64,000 bases of DNA. Origin: Agrobacterium sp. RAC06. GTDB taxonomy: Bacteria > Pseudomonadota > Alphaproteobacteria > Rhizobiales > Rhizobiaceae. The notes under the pieces were generated by a model that was not told the DNA's origin, ran no database searches, and saw nothing but the letters and a program-made list of their open reading frames with translations. The stretch spans positions 2,944,501 through 3,008,500 of the forward strand of contig NZ_CP016499.1 in assembly GCF_001713475.1 (NCBI RefSeq), read 5' to 3'. Positions within the stretch are counted from its first letter, which is position 1; each line of letters begins with the position of its first letter. Shown here in pieces: positions 1-9,996 of the stretch. The translations under genes and the position numbers were made by a program.

Positions 1-602
1 ACGTGGCAATTGTGACACCTGTAGCCGGTACGACGCGCGATGTTGTTCGCTGTGAACTGGACATCGATGGATACAAGTTTGAACTCTCCGATACTGCTGG
101 TCTCAGAGACACAGACGATCTGGTTGAGCAGGAGGGGATCCGTCGTGCCTTCCGGACGATCAATGATGCTGATCTTGTTCTGCATCTGATCGATCTGTCC
201 GAGCAGCCGAAAGCGCAGCCGATAGATTTCGACCGCCCCACACTGTGTATCGGGACGAAAAGCGACCTTGCCAGCGATGTAGTGCCTAATTCTGCTTGCG
301 CTTTCCACGTGTCGTCCGCTTCAGGAGAAGGGCTTGATGTCCTGAGAGATCGGCTGCTCGATGCAGTGCGTAGCCATACTCAGGTCGAGAGCCTTGCAAT
401 TCCCAGTCGTTTGAGGCATGCAGAGCGCCTTCGGTTGGCGTCGAGACATCTTGCGTCCGCGCTGGAGGGCATTTTGTTACCTCTCGAGATCCGTGCCGAA
501 GAATTGCGATTGGCGTCCGTCGAATTGGCGCGAGTGACCGGTCGAATCGATACCGAAACGCTTTTGGGTAAAATCTTCTCCGAATTCTGTGTCGGCAAGT
601 GA
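1..602 (+). CDS. mnmE: tRNA uridine-5-carboxymethylaminomethyl synthesis GTPase MnmE (3' part)
   Basis: C-terminal 199 residues of MnmE (TrmE), which with MnmG modifies the wobble uridine of certain tRNAs. The start lies outside the window; the reading frame begins at base 3. Visible are the G2 region (AGTTRDV), the G3 box DTAGLRDT, a G4-like GTKSD and the helical C-terminus ending in FCVGK, which matches the family's C-x-G-K end carrying the catalytic cysteine. The G1 P-loop is missing only because of the window edge. The stop codon lies inside a parS-like palindrome, and mnmG follows about 30 bases later, so the two partner genes are probably co-transcribed. Confidence 0.95.
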   Translation, partial: VAIVTPVAGTTRDVVRCELDIDGYKFELSDTAGLRDTDDLVEQEGIRRAFRTINDADLVLHLIDLSEQPKAQPIDFDRPTLCIGTKSDLASDVVPNSACAFHVSSASGEGLDVLRDRLLDAVRSHTQVESLAIPSRLRHAERLRLASRHLASALEGILLPLEIRAEELRLASVELARVTGRIDTETLLGKIFSEFCVGK

Positions 603-615
603 TTCACGTGAAACA
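600..615. promoter_or_regulatory. parS-like ParB binding site (mnmE/mnmG junction)
   Basis: The 16-mer TGATTCACGTGAAACA differs at one base from the widely conserved bacterial parS palindrome TGTTTCACGTGAAACA. It covers the mnmE stop codon and lies upstream of mnmG, about 3 kb from parAB. Chromosomal parS sites near the origin load ParB for segregation. Confidence 0.75.
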
Positions 616-630
616 GGCTGTATCGCGATC

Positions 631-2502
631 ATGTCTGAGAGACATTTCGATGTAATTGTTGTTGGTGGTGGTCATGCCGGTACCGAAGCAGCCGCAGCGG
701 CTGCACGCATGGGTGCAAAAACCGCGCTCGTGACCCACAAGGCTGAAACAATCGGCGTCATGTCCTGCAATCCGGCGATTGGCGGCTTGGGAAAAGGGCA
801 TCTTGTCCGTGAGATTGATGCGCTTGACGGCATCATGGGTCGCGCGGCGGACGAGGGCGGCATTCAGTTTCGTATGTTGAACCGGAAGAAGGGCCCGGCT
901 GTTTGGGGGCCGCGCACGCAGGCGGATCGAAAGCTCTATCGACGGGCTGTTCAGCGTTTGCTTGCGGACATTCCTAATCTCGACATCATCGAAGGTGGCG
1001 TGGTCGGATTTGTTCGTGACACTACCGAAATAAATGGTGTGATCCTTGGTGACGGGCTGCAACTTCGTGCTGCAGCAGTCGTCTTGACAACCGGTACCTT
1101 TCTCAACGGTGTGATCCACATCGGTGACAAAAAGATTGCTGCCGGCCGTGTTGGCGAGGCCCCTGCCCTGGGTGTCAGTGATGACTTGGCAGCGTTGGGC
1201 CTGAAGCTTGGTCGCCTCAAGACCGGGACCCCTGCGCGCCTCGATCGCAAAACGATCCGCTGGGACGAGCTTGAAGTTCAGGAAGCGGATGAGAATCCCA
1301 TCCCATTCTCATTCATGACGGAAACGGTCACTACGCCACAGATCGCTTGCGGCATCACGCGAACGACGACTGAAACCCATCGGATCATCCGGGAGAACAT
1401 CCACCGCTCGGCCATGTATTCCGGCCAAATCGAAGGTGTCGGTCCGCGGTATTGTCCTTCCATTGAGGACAAGATCAATCGCTTCGGCGATCGCGATGGT
1501 CATCAGATCTTTCTGGAGCCGGAAGGATTGGATGACGACACCATCTATCCAAACGGGATCTCGACCTCGCTTCCGGAGGATGTCCAGGAGCTATTCATAC
1601 GGTCAATCCCTGGCCTGGAGAATGTCCGAATCCTCCAGCCGGGTTATGCGATCGAGTATGACTACGTCGATCCACAGCAGCTCGACCTATCGCTGGCTGT
1701 TAAAGGTGTGAAGGGTTTGTACCTCGCTGGTCAGATCAATGGCACCACTGGTTATGAAGAGGCTGGCGCGCAAGGGTTGCTGGCAGGGATCAATGCAGCC
1801 CGGCTTGCAGCCGGTCAAAGTGGTTTCTCCTTCAGCCGTACGGATTCTTATATCGGCGTAATGATCGATGACCTGACATCGCGCGGCGTTGCAGAGCCCT
1901 ATCGTATGTTTACCTCGCGGGCCGAGTATCGGTTGTCGTTGAGGGCTGACAATGCCGACATGCGGCTTACGCCCTATGGCATTGAGCTTGGTTGCGTATC
2001 TTCTGAACGGGCCAGAAAATTTGAGACTTATCGCGCTCAACGGGAAGGGCTGTATGAACAGCTTGGAGCGCTTACCGCCTCGCCTAATGAGATGGCTATC
2101 GCCGGAGTGGCGATCAACCAGGATGGTCGTCGTCGTTCGGCTCGAGAGATCCTCTCCTATCCTGACATAAACTGGGATCAGGTTGTTCAAGTCTGGCCTG
2201 AACTAAATTCTACGGATGCGAAGATCGCAACCGCCGTCGAGATCGATTGCCTCTACCATGTCTATCTTGAAAGGCAGTCGGCGGATATCGAAGGCTTGCG
2301 GGCCGAGGAAGAGCGGGTGATCCCCGATGATTTCGACTATTCAGTGCTATCTGGTCTCTCTAATGAGCTGAAGGCTAAGTTGATTGCTAGAAGGCCCCGC
2401 AATATTGCCCAGGCAAGTCGGCTCGAAGGGATGACTCCTGCGGCTGTCGCTTTGCTTGTCGCGCACCTGCGCAAAACCCAAGTTAGTAAATTGGCATCCT
2501 GA
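631..2502 (+). CDS. mnmG: tRNA uridine-5-carboxymethylaminomethyl synthesis enzyme MnmG
   Basis: FAD-dependent partner of MnmE (formerly GidA), acting in the cytoplasm on wobble uridines. The 623-residue length is normal for the family. The N-terminus carries the Rossmann FAD motif [11 protein letters not shown] (residues 11-21), followed by the conserved cysteine region [14 protein letters not shown] and PRTQADRK; the C-terminal helical domain is intact. I chose ATG 631 because the protein then begins [14 protein letters not shown] as expected; an in-frame GTG at 589 would overlap mnmE and add 14 unsupported residues. It is followed after one base by rsmG, which indicates one operon. Confidence 0.96.
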   Translation: MSERHFDVIVVGGGHAGTEAAAAAARMGAKTALVTHKAETIGVMSCNPAIGGLGKGHLVREIDALDGIMGRAADEGGIQFRMLNRKKGPAVWGPRTQADRKLYRRAVQRLLADIPNLDIIEGGVVGFVRDTTEINGVILGDGLQLRAAAVVLTTGTFLNGVIHIGDKKIAAGRVGEAPALGVSDDLAALGLKLGRLKTGTPARLDRKTIRWDELEVQEADENPIPFSFMTETVTTPQIACGITRTTTETHRIIRENIHRSAMYSGQIEGVGPRYCPSIEDKINRFGDRDGHQIFLEPEGLDDDTIYPNGISTSLPEDVQELFIRSIPGLENVRILQPGYAIEYDYVDPQQLDLSLAVKGVKGLYLAGQINGTTGYEEAGAQGLLAGINAARLAAGQSGFSFSRTDSYIGVMIDDLTSRGVAEPYRMFTSRAEYRLSLRADNADMRLTPYGIELGCVSSERARKFETYRAQREGLYEQLGALTASPNEMAIAGVAINQDGRRRSAREILSYPDINWDQVVQVWPELNSTDAKIATAVEIDCLYHVYLERQSADIEGLRAEEERVIPDDFDYSVLSGLSNELKAKLIARRPRNIAQASRLEGMTPAAVALLVAHLRKTQVSKLAS

Positions 2503-2503
2503 T

Positions 2504-3136
2504 ATGCAAAGAACGAAAAGTGCTCCGTATGGAATCGATGTTTCACGTGAAACGCAGGAGCGCCTTGATCGCTTTGCCAACCTCTTTCTGAAATGGGCTG
2601 CTAGAATCAATCTCATAGCGCCTTCGACGCTGGAACAACTATGGACGCGGCACATTGCGGACTCGTTGCAACTCCGAAACATTGTGCCGACTCCGGGCCA
2701 GTGGATCGATCTCGGAAGCGGCGGGGGATTTCCGGGTATCATCACGTCGATCACCTTGGCGGAAAGCCAAGCTGGATGGGTGGATCTCGTCGAAAGCAAC
2801 AATAAGAAGTGTGGCTTCCTGCGGACGGCAATTTTGGAGACAGGTGCTCGGGCGTCCGTCCACCCTCTCCGGATCGAGGATGCCTCTTCGAAGCTTCCCG
2901 CGCCCGACTTCATATCCGCGCGTGCACTTGCCGAACTTGATTTGCTGTTCGCTTATGCCCATCCCTGGGCACTTGCCAATCCAAATCTCAAGTTGATCTT
3001 CCATAAAGGTCGGGATTACCAGTCCGAGATCGATAAAGCGCGTGGTCGCTGGGACTTCGATCTGGTAAAACATCAAAGCGTTGTCGAGGCAGATTCCGTG
3101 ATCTTGGAGATCACCTCTCTGACGCGCAGGGTTTAA
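2504..3136 (+). CDS. rsmG: 16S rRNA (guanine-527-N7)-methyltransferase RsmG
   Basis: SAM-dependent methyltransferase (formerly GidB) acting on 16S rRNA. The protein is 210 residues, typical for the family, with the SAM-binding loop LGSGGGFPG at about residues 70-78 and the downstream [15 protein letters not shown] segment. ATG 2504 lies one base after the mnmG stop. Codons 12-17 (D-V-S-R-E-T) are written by a parS palindrome, so the protein sequence here may be constrained by chromosome segregation as well as by enzyme function. It precedes parA by 15 bases. Confidence 0.95.
   Translation: MQRTKSAPYGIDVSRETQERLDRFANLFLKWAARINLIAPSTLEQLWTRHIADSLQLRNIVPTPGQWIDLGSGGGFPGIITSITLAESQAGWVDLVESNNKKCGFLRTAILETGARASVHPLRIEDASSKLPAPDFISARALAELDLLFAYAHPWALANPNLKLIFHKGRDYQSEIDKARGRWDFDLVKHQSVVEADSVILEITSLTRRV
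2539..2554. promoter_or_regulatory. parS: parS ParB binding site within rsmG
   Basis: TGTTTCACGTGAAACG contains the perfect 14-base core GTTTCACGTGAAAC of bacterial parS, with only the last base differing from the full 16-mer. It is inside the rsmG coding region, 0.6 kb before parA. This is the strongest ParB site in the window. Confidence 0.85.
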
Positions 3137-3151
3137 CGGTTCGGGTGCCAA

Positions 3152-3946
3152 ATGAGTCTCGAGAAAAACCGCATCATTACCATCGCCAACCAAAAGGGTG
3201 GCGTGGGCAAGACCACGACAGCGATCAACCTGGCGACAGCCCTGGCGGCGATCGGAGAGCGTGTGCTCATCGTTGACCTGGACCCGCAGGGAAATGCCAG
3301 TACCGGCCTCGGTATCGACCGTCGTGACCGGCGCCTGTCTTCCTACGATGTGCTGATCGGGACCCATTCGGTCAGCGAAGCGGTCCTCGAAACGGCTGTG
3401 CCGAACCTCTCGATCGTCCCATCAACGATGGACCTGCTCGGTTTCGAAATGGAAATCTCGCAGCAGGCGGATCGGGTCTTTCGTCTGAGAAGAGCCCTCA
3501 ATCAGGATGATGCGCGCGCTTACAGCTATGTGCTGCTCGACTGCCCGCCCTCGTTCAACCTTTTGACGATGAATGCCATGGCGGCGGCGCATTCGGTTCT
3601 GGTGCCTTTGCAGTGCGAGTTCTTTGCGCTCGAAGGTCTCAGCCAGCTGCTCGACACCATCAACCAAGTGCGTCAGACGGTGAATCCGACCCTCGATATC
3701 CAGGGTATCGTGCTGACGATGTTCGATTCCCGCAACAATCTCGCGCAGCAGGTCGTTAGCGATGTGCGCGAGCATCTCGGCGAGAAGGTTTACGCTACGC
3801 TTATTCCGCGGAATGTGCGGGTCTCCGAGGCGCCGTCTTATGGTAAGCCGGCTATCCTTTATGATCTCAAATGCGCCGGCAGCCAGGCCTATCTGCAGCT
3901 GGCTTCGGAAGTCATTCAGCGCGAACGGCAGCGTAAAGCCGCCTAA
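3152..3946 (+). CDS. parA: Chromosome partitioning ATPase ParA
   Basis: ParA/Soj-type Walker ATPase that drives segregation of the ParB-parS complex. The 264-residue protein starts MSLEKNRIITIANQ and has the deviant Walker A KGGVGKTTT at residues 15-23, the Walker A' region DLDPQGN and the LDCPPSF Walker B region. Its short N-terminus, without a helix-turn-helix domain, is that of chromosomal (type Ib-like) ParA rather than plasmid RepA. It lies 15 bases after rsmG and 21 bases before parB. Chromosomal location is also supported by the flanking mnmG-rsmG genes. Confidence 0.96.
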   Translation: MSLEKNRIITIANQKGGVGKTTTAINLATALAAIGERVLIVDLDPQGNASTGLGIDRRDRRLSSYDVLIGTHSVSEAVLETAVPNLSIVPSTMDLLGFEMEISQQADRVFRLRRALNQDDARAYSYVLLDCPPSFNLLTMNAMAAAHSVLVPLQCEFFALEGLSQLLDTINQVRQTVNPTLDIQGIVLTMFDSRNNLAQQVVSDVREHLGEKVYATLIPRNVRVSEAPSYGKPAILYDLKCAGSQAYLQLASEVIQRERQRKAA

Positions 3947-3967
3947 TCTTCGTACAAGGGTGTGAGT

Positions 3968-4849
3968 ATGAGCGAAGACGTATCGAAACGGCGCCTCGGG
4001 CGTGGACTTGCAGCGCTGATCGGCGAGATGGATCAGCCAGTTCCCGTCGGCGAGGCGCGCCCGACCGTTAGCGCGGACCGGACCGTTCCGATCGAGTTCG
4101 TGGCCCGTAGCCCCAAGAACCCTCGCCGGTATTTCGACGAGGCCGAACTTCAGGATCTGGCCGGATCCATTCGCCAGCACGGGATCGTTCAACCTGTCGT
4201 CGTACGGACCACGAGCAGCGATCGCTACGAAATCATTGCCGGCGAACGTCGCTGGCGCGCGGCACAACTCGCCGGTCTCGTTGAGATCCCCGTCATCGTT
4301 CGCGATGTCGATGACCGGACAGCACTTGAGCTGGCGATCGTCGAAAACGTTCAGCGCGCCGATCTCAATCCGCTGGAAGAAGCTCTTGGCTACGAGCAGC
4401 TCATCGCCGAACATGGCTATACCCAGAATGATCTGGGTGAGATCATCGGCAAGAGCCGCAGCCATGTTGCCAACAGCCTTCGACTGTTGAAACTCCCTGA
4501 TCCGGTTCGGGACATGCTGGCGGATGGCAGCCTTTCGGCAGGTCATGCGCGCGCGCTTGTATCTACTCCGGATCCCGTCGTTCTTGCCAAGACGATCGCC
4601 CAGAAGGGTCTTTCCGTTCGCGATGCTGAGAAGCTGGCGCAGAACCATATCAAGGCACAGCAGTCCCCTGCCCCCGTGGATGTGCGTGAATCCAAGGATT
4701 CCGATACCATCGCCCTGGAGCGCAGCCTCTCAGATCGCCTCGGATTGTCAGTGTCGATCAACCACAAGGGCGGCGGCGGTCAGTTGAAGATCAATTACAA
4801 GACGCTCGATCAGCTCGAAGAGATCTGCCGCTTGCTAGAAGCACGCTGA
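3968..4849 (+). CDS. parB: Chromosome partitioning protein ParB
   Basis: DNA-binding CTPase-clamp protein that loads at parS and works with ParA. The 293-residue protein has an N-terminal ParA-interaction tail (KRRLGRGLAALIGE), the CTP-binding motif GERRWRA at about residues 92-98, a helix-turn-helix at about 152-173 (QNDLGEIIGKSRSHVANSL) and a C-terminal dimerisation domain. I prefer ATG 3968 to the in-frame GTG at 3962, because AAGGG at 3956-3960 then sits seven bases upstream instead of one. The stop directly abuts the stop of convergent holA, leaving no intergenic DNA. Confidence 0.95.
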   Translation: MSEDVSKRRLGRGLAALIGEMDQPVPVGEARPTVSADRTVPIEFVARSPKNPRRYFDEAELQDLAGSIRQHGIVQPVVVRTTSSDRYEIIAGERRWRAAQLAGLVEIPVIVRDVDDRTALELAIVENVQRADLNPLEEALGYEQLIAEHGYTQNDLGEIIGKSRSHVANSLRLLKLPDPVRDMLADGSLSAGHARALVSTPDPVVLAKTIAQKGLSVRDAEKLAQNHIKAQQSPAPVDVRESKDSDTIALERSLSDRLGLSVSINHKGGGGQLKINYKTLDQLEEICRLLEAR

Positions 4850-5896
4850 TCAGGCGCGGCGATTCCTTCGAGCTGACTGCAGCGTTGTCGCAAGAAGCGT
4901 CTGGATTGCCAGATTGTCTTCAAGCTGCGCGTTCTGGCGGCTTTGGAGGATCGCGGCGTTCAGTCTTGCGCTTTCCCGGGCCAGCTCAGAACTGTTCCAG
5001 TTCCGTAACGCTTTCTCGATTATCGGTTTGCGCTTGAAGTGAATTCCCCGCCCATGCGTCTGCATGACCTGCGAAGCCTGCTGCTGGCGCTCTTCCATCT
5101 CCAGGCGCATGGTTTCCAGCAGCTGCATCTGTTTCATCGTGCCCTGCAGGACGAGGAAGACAGCGGTCTTGGAGGCAATGACCTTCTGGACGGCATGGAG
5201 AAATCCATCGGGATCGCCTGACAAAACGGCATCGACCACCTCGTCAGTCGATACTGCACTCGCATCGCCAACGATCTCGAGCACATGGTTCTCGTCGATC
5301 AACTCGTCCTTCATGCAGTAGAGGACCAGCTTCTGTATTTCATTGCGGGACGCAATCCGATCGCCACCAATCGATTCCAGCAGAAATTCGCGTGCTGCCG
5401 GCGTAATGCGCAAATTGGCAGCCGCCAGTTCCGCGTCGATCAGGCTATTCAGCGCTCGTGCATCATCCTGGTAGCAGGCGATGCAGGCGATGCTGCGCTC
5501 TCCCTCGGCGACCTTGCGAAGTGCTGACCCCTTCTTGAGGTCACCGGCTTCGATCAGAAGATAGCTGCCCTCGGGTGGATGTGCCGCGAGATGCGCCAAA
5601 CCGTCGACCAACTGTTTCTCGTTGGCGGCGCCTCGAACCCAAATCAGCTTCTCACCGCCGAAAAGCCCGAAGGCGTTGACCTCGTCGATGAGGCGACCCG
5701 GATCAGATTGGATGTCGGAGGCATCCAGACGGATCAGTGCAAAGCCGTCGTTGAGATCGACACCGGTTGTCTTGGCAACCTGGGAGGCGCGCTCTGCAAC
5801 GAGTCCACGATCAGGCCCGTAAATAACGAACATCCGATAGTGCCTGGCCGATTTGGCCAGGAACCCTTCGAATTCATGCGATTTGACCTCAACCAT
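4850..5896 (-). CDS. holA: DNA polymerase III subunit delta
   Basis: Clamp-loader delta subunit, which opens the beta sliding clamp. The 348-residue protein starts MVEVKSHEFEGFLAKS and shows the family pattern: VIYGPDRGLVAERA near the N-terminus, FGGEKLIWVRGA, and a helical C-terminal collar domain. No Walker A is present, as expected for delta. It is the last gene of a leuS-lptE-holA operon, nine bases after lptE. Identification rests on family sequence pattern and on this order, which is conserved in rhizobia. Confidence 0.9.
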   Translation of the reverse strand: MVEVKSHEFEGFLAKSARHYRMFVIYGPDRGLVAERASQVAKTTGVDLNDGFALIRLDASDIQSDPGRLIDEVNAFGLFGGEKLIWVRGAANEKQLVDGLAHLAAHPPEGSYLLIEAGDLKKGSALRKVAEGERSIACIACYQDDARALNSLIDAELAAANLRITPAAREFLLESIGGDRIASRNEIQKLVLYCMKDELIDENHVLEIVGDASAVSTDEVVDAVLSGDPDGFLHAVQKVIASKTAVFLVLQGTMKQMQLLETMRLEMEERQQQASQVMQTHGRGIHFKRKPIIEKALRNWNSSELARESARLNAAILQSRQNAQLEDNLAIQTLLATTLQSARRNRRA

Positions 5897-5905
5897 GGTC
5901 GCAGA

Positions 5906-6421
5906 TCAGCGACCGAGAGCCATGGCAAGATCGGCATAGATGATTTCAGCAAGCTCGCGGGCGGCCCGTGTCTCCGCGTCACGCACGGCACGGAGCTTTG
6001 CGAACTCCTGGCGCGGATAATCGAAGAGAGCCACACCCGAACGACGGCCTGTCTTCAGCACCGTGTCGTCCGATATCCGCTTCAGCGTATAAGTGCCTAT
6101 GACGACGGCTCGACCCGAGTTTGCCGTATCGGAGGTTTCATCGAGAAGAATACCCTCGACACCACCGCTGACAGTCAGGTCGACCCGATATTCCGGGGTC
6201 TTCGTTTCGTCACCGCCGCTGGTCAAGAAGATCAATCGGTTGCGCGTCTCGAGGCCGATGCGGCTGGTCGCTTCGGAATAGGCGATCGCAGCCAATGCGC
6301 CGCGGGTTTCGCCATTGGTATCCTGATAGAGCGGACGAGCCTGGCAGCCCGCCATCAGCAGAGCCGCGCCGATCAGAACCGAGCGCCGAAGCAGCTTGGA
6401 AGGCTTGAATTCAGAGGACAA
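5906..6421 (-). CDS. lptE: LPS-assembly lipoprotein LptE
   Basis: Outer-membrane lipoprotein that plugs and supports the LptD lipopolysaccharide translocon. The 171-residue product has a basic start, a hydrophobic stretch and a lipobox LLMAGC with cysteine 26, followed by a divergent LptE-type domain. The position between leuS and holA matches LptE in many Gram-negatives. The start appears to be TTG at 6421, overlapping the end of leuS by 11 bases; the only later ATG is within the signal peptide, so TTG with translational coupling is the best reading. Sequence conservation is low, so the name relies partly on context. Confidence 0.82.
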   Translation of the reverse strand: MSSEFKPSKLLRRSVLIGAALLMAGCQARPLYQDTNGETRGALAAIAYSEATSRIGLETRNRLIFLTSGGDETKTPEYRVDLTVSGGVEGILLDETSDTANSGRAVVIGTYTLKRISDDTVLKTGRRSGVALFDYPRQEFAKLRAVRDAETRAARELAEIIYADLAMALGR

Positions 6422-9032
6422 TGTTCACGATCCTTAGCGGGACAACGATGATCTTCTTCGGGGCCTGGCCATTGAGAACGGCCTTGACGGCGTCGAGCGC
6501 CAGAACGGCTTCCTGGACGGCATTCTGGTCTGCGTCGCGCGCGATTGTCAATTCGGCACGCTTCTTACCATTGATCTGCACCGGCAGAACGATCTCGTTT
6601 TCGGCGACCAGCGCCTCGTCGAACTGAGGCCAGTCTGTCTTGGCGATCAGGCCGTCATTTCCGAGAACTGACCAGCATTCCTCGGCGAGATGCGGCGTCA
6701 TTGGCGCGATCAGATGTACCAGGATCTCTGCTGCATTGCGGGCAGCTGCAACGTAAGCTGCATCTCCCTGCCCTGCCGCAACATTCGTCAGCGGTGCAGC
6801 CAGCGCATTGACCAGCTCGTAGATGCGCGCAATCGCCTTGTTGAAGGCCAGCTTGTCGAGGTCACCCTGGACAGCCTTCAAGGTCTTGTGCGCCGCCTGC
6901 GAGATTACCAGTCCGTCGCCGTCCTTAGCCGGATTCGAAGGTACGGACTTCAACCGCTCGGCAGCTTCCGACACGAGACGCCAGACGCGTTGAACGAAGC
7001 GGTGTGCGCCCTCGACGCCGGATTCCGACCAGATTACGTCACGATCCGGCGGCGAGTCTGAGAGAACGAAGAAGCGAGCGGTATCGGCACCGTAGGAGCC
7101 GATGATGTCATCGGGATCGACGACATTCTTCTTCGACTTCGACATCTTTTCGATCGAGCCGATCCTGGCTTCCTGACCATTGCTGAGCAGGAACGCGCGA
7201 CGTGCACCATCCGTCTCTTCGATACGCAGATCTGCCGGGGCGACCCACTCGCGCTGCAGACCTTCGCCGATGCTGTAGGTTTCGTGCACGACCATGCCCT
7301 GGGTGAAGAGGCCCTTGAAGGGTTCCTTCAGATCGAGATGACCGGTTTCGCGCATGGCGCGCGTGAAGAAGCGCGAATAGAGCAGGTGCAGGATCGCGTG
7401 CTCAATGCCGCCGATATACTGGTCGACCGGCAGCCAGCGGTTGGCAACGGCGGGATCCGTCGGATTGTCCTCCCAGGGTGCCGTGAAACGCGCGAAATAC
7501 CAGCTCGAATCGACGAAGGTATCCATGGTGTCCGTCTCGCGACGGGCGTCTTTGCCGCAGTGGGGGCAGGCAACGTGTCGCCAGGTCGCGTGACGGTCGA
7601 GAGGATTGCCCGGCTTGTCGAAGCTGACGTCGTCAGGCAGCTTCACCGGCAAGTCCTTCTTCGGGACGGGCACGACGCCGCAATCGTCGCAATGGATGAC
7701 CGGGATCGGGCAGCCCCAATAGCGCTGGCGGGAGATGCCCCAGTCGCGCAGACGGAAGTTGACCTTGCGTTCGCCCTGCGGTGCACCGTTCAGCTGCTGC
7801 GACGACAGACGGTTCGCGACCTCCTCGAAGGCTTCCGTTGTCGAGAGCCCATCCAGGAAGCGCGAATTGATCATCACGCCGTCATCGGTGAACGCGGTGT
7901 CGCCGACTGTAAAGCTTGCGGCGTCACCATCCCTCGGCATAACAACCGGGACGAAGGGCAGGTCATATTTGCGGGCGAAATCGAGGTCGCGCTGGTCGCC
8001 GGAGGGGCAGCCGAAGATCGCGCCCGTGCCGTATTCCATCAGCACGAAGTTCGCGACATAGACCGGCAGCTCCCAGTTCGCATCGAGCGGGTGCTTCACG
8101 CGGATACCGGTGTCGATACCCTTCTTCTCGGCCGTCTCCAGTGCTGCGAGCGACGTGCCTGCATGGCGGCATTCCTGGCAGAAGGCGTCTACGGCTGCGT
8201 CGTGCGCGGCGGCTTCCTTGGCCAAGGGGTGATCAGCGGCGATTGCCAGGAAAGATGCGCCAAAGAGGGTATCGGGCCGGGTGGTGTAAACGGTCACTTC
8301 GCCGGCTTCGCTGCCGGAGGCGACTTCCCAGCGGATGGCCATGCCTTCCGAGCGGCCAATCCAGTTCTTCTGCATCAACCGGACCTTTTCCGGCCAGTTA
8401 TCGAGTTCGTCGAGTGCGTCGAGCAGGTCCTGGCTGAAGTCGGTGATCTTGAAGAACCACTGGGTCAGTTCCCGCTGTTCGACCAGCGCGCCGGAGCGCC
8501 ATCCACGGCCATCGATGACCTGCTCATTGGCGAGCACGGTCATGTCTTCCGGGTCCCAGTTGACCTTGGAGTTCTTTCGATAGACCAGGCCCTTTTCCAG
8601 GAAGTCCAGGAAGAGGTGCTGCTGGCGATGGTAGTAGTCGACGTCACAGGTCGCGAATTCGCGCGACCAGTCGAGCGACAGGCCCATGGACTTCAGCTGA
8701 CCGCGCATGGTCGCGATGTTCTCATAGGTCCAGGCCTTGGGGTGGACCTTGTTCTTCATCGCGGCATTTTCCGCCGGCATGCCGAAGGCGTCCCAGCCCA
8801 TCGGATGCAGCACATTGTAGCCCCGTGCGCGTTTGTAGCGTGCGACGACATCGCCCATCGCATAGTTGCGGACATGGCCCATATGGATGCGTCCCGACGG
8901 ATAGGGGAACATCTCAAGCACGTAGTATTTCTCGCGCGGGTCGGCATTGTCGGTCTCGAAGACCTTGTCTTCGGACCATTTCGCCTGCCAACGGGGCTCG
9001 GCGTCGCGCGGATTGTAACGTTCGGTAGCCAT
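6411..9032 (-). CDS. leuS: Leucyl-tRNA synthetase
   Basis: Class I aminoacyl-tRNA synthetase charging tRNA-Leu in the cytoplasm. The 873-residue protein starts [16 protein letters not shown]; the HIGH motif is HMGH at about residues 50-53 in [12 protein letters not shown], the large editing (CP1) domain follows with [12 protein letters not shown], and the KMSKS loop is KMSKSKKN. I use ATG 9032; an upstream in-frame extension of 21 residues has no family support. The 3' end overlaps the lptE start, suggesting coupled translation. No T-box or leader peptide is evident upstream. Confidence 0.97.
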   Translation of the reverse strand: MATERYNPRDAEPRWQAKWSEDKVFETDNADPREKYYVLEMFPYPSGRIHMGHVRNYAMGDVVARYKRARGYNVLHPMGWDAFGMPAENAAMKNKVHPKAWTYENIATMRGQLKSMGLSLDWSREFATCDVDYYHRQQHLFLDFLEKGLVYRKNSKVNWDPEDMTVLANEQVIDGRGWRSGALVEQRELTQWFFKITDFSQDLLDALDELDNWPEKVRLMQKNWIGRSEGMAIRWEVASGSEAGEVTVYTTRPDTLFGASFLAIAADHPLAKEAAAHDAAVDAFCQECRHAGTSLAALETAEKKGIDTGIRVKHPLDANWELPVYVANFVLMEYGTGAIFGCPSGDQRDLDFARKYDLPFVPVVMPRDGDAASFTVGDTAFTDDGVMINSRFLDGLSTTEAFEEVANRLSSQQLNGAPQGERKVNFRLRDWGISRQRYWGCPIPVIHCDDCGVVPVPKKDLPVKLPDDVSFDKPGNPLDRHATWRHVACPHCGKDARRETDTMDTFVDSSWYFARFTAPWEDNPTDPAVANRWLPVDQYIGGIEHAILHLLYSRFFTRAMRETGHLDLKEPFKGLFTQGMVVHETYSIGEGLQREWVAPADLRIEETDGARRAFLLSNGQEARIGSIEKMSKSKKNVVDPDDIIGSYGADTARFFVLSDSPPDRDVIWSESGVEGAHRFVQRVWRLVSEAAERLKSVPSNPAKDGDGLVISQAAHKTLKAVQGDLDKLAFNKAIARIYELVNALAAPLTNVAAGQGDAAYVAAARNAAEILVHLIAPMTPHLAEECWSVLGNDGLIAKTDWPQFDEALVAENEIVLPVQINGKKRAELTIARDADQNAVQEAVLALDAVKAVLNGQAPKKIIVVPLRIVNIVL

Positions 9033-9225
9033 GGATCGCATTTCCGGGAATAGCATCAAAAAGAGAGGGCCGACCTTCATCATGAAACCGGCCAAGCGTC
9101 AAGTTTTTGAGGCATTCGCAAGGCCTTTCCCGCCAAGCGCTTGCCATGGCCGCAGCCTGCCTTTAACCCCTTGCCGAAAGATCTGATGACACCAGATATC
9201 GGGCAGATGAAAACGAGGGTTGGGC

Positions 9226-9885
9226 ATGTCGGTTGAAGAGCGGCTCCAGGACGTCCGGGGCAAAATCGCAAAGGCTGCGCAGGAGGCAGGTCGTGAGCCG
9301 GATTCGATTTCACTCGTCGCGGTTTCCAAGACCTTCGATGCCGAACATATCCGCCCGACGATTGTCGAGGGTCAGCGGGTGTTCGGGGAAAACCGCGTGC
9401 AGGAAGCCCAGGGGAAATGGCCTGATCTGAAGGCGGAAACCCCTGATCTCGAACTGCATCTGATCGGCCCGCTTCAGTCGAACAAGGCAGCCGATGCTGT
9501 CGCGCTGTTCGATGTCATCGAGACAGTCGATCGCGAGAAGATCGCCCGAGCGCTCGCAGAGGAGACAAAGCGGCAGGGCCGGTCGATACGGTTTTACATC
9601 CAGGTCAACACCGGTCTCGAGCCTCAGAAGGCGGGGATTGCGCCCGATGATGTTGGGTCTTTTGTCGCGCTTTGCCGCGATGAACTTGCGATGCAAGTCG
9701 AGGGCCTCATGTGCATCCCGCCGGTCGATGAGAATCCCGGGCCACATTTCGCTCTGCTTACCAAACTCGCCGAAGAAAACGGGCTTTCGAAGCTGTCGAT
9801 GGGCATGTCCGGCGATTTCGAGACCGCCATCGGCTTTGGAGCAACGAGCGTCAGAGTCGGATCGGCAATTTTTGGCACACGTTAA
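9226..9885 (+). CDS. YggS/PROSC family pyridoxal phosphate homeostasis protein
   Basis: Alanine-racemase-N-like, single-domain PLP-binding protein of the YggS family, involved in PLP and amino-acid homeostasis; no clear catalytic activity is known for the family. The 219-residue protein has the PLP lysine in LVAVSKTFDAEHIR, then the family signatures FGENRVQEAQGKW, LHLIGPLQSNK and the C-terminal LSMGMSGDFETAIGFGATSVRVGSAIFG in pieces. ATG 9226 is preferred over TTG 9220 because GAGGG at 9215-9219 lies six bases upstream of it. It is divergent from leuS across 193 bases in which I see no further feature. Confidence 0.93.
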   Translation: MSVEERLQDVRGKIAKAAQEAGREPDSISLVAVSKTFDAEHIRPTIVEGQRVFGENRVQEAQGKWPDLKAETPDLELHLIGPLQSNKAADAVALFDVIETVDREKIARALAEETKRQGRSIRFYIQVNTGLEPQKAGIAPDDVGSFVALCRDELAMQVEGLMCIPPVDENPGPHFALLTKLAEENGLSKLSMGMSGDFETAIGFGATSVRVGSAIFGTR

Positions 9886-9996
9886 GTTGCCTTAGACCTT
9901 CGGCATAGCGCTTTGGTCTCTCTTTCCTCCTTCCTTCGTCGATCCTAAAATGATGCCAAAGGCGAAAGCCTCAAGCGTTGTCATGGGAGGATCGAC

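Noticed and set aside
589..630. GTG start that would extend mnmG upstream by 14 codons
   Set aside because: The extension overlaps mnmE, is not part of the conserved family N-terminus, and ATG 631 gives the usual start.
1..5896. Chromosomal origin (oriC) within the window
   Set aside because: No cluster of DnaA boxes or hemE is present; the origin probably lies to the left of mnmE.
7284..9053. Long open frame (589 codons) opposite leuS
   Set aside because: It is an antisense shadow of the conserved leuS gene; the high GC content gives such frames. Its product shows no recognisable domain.
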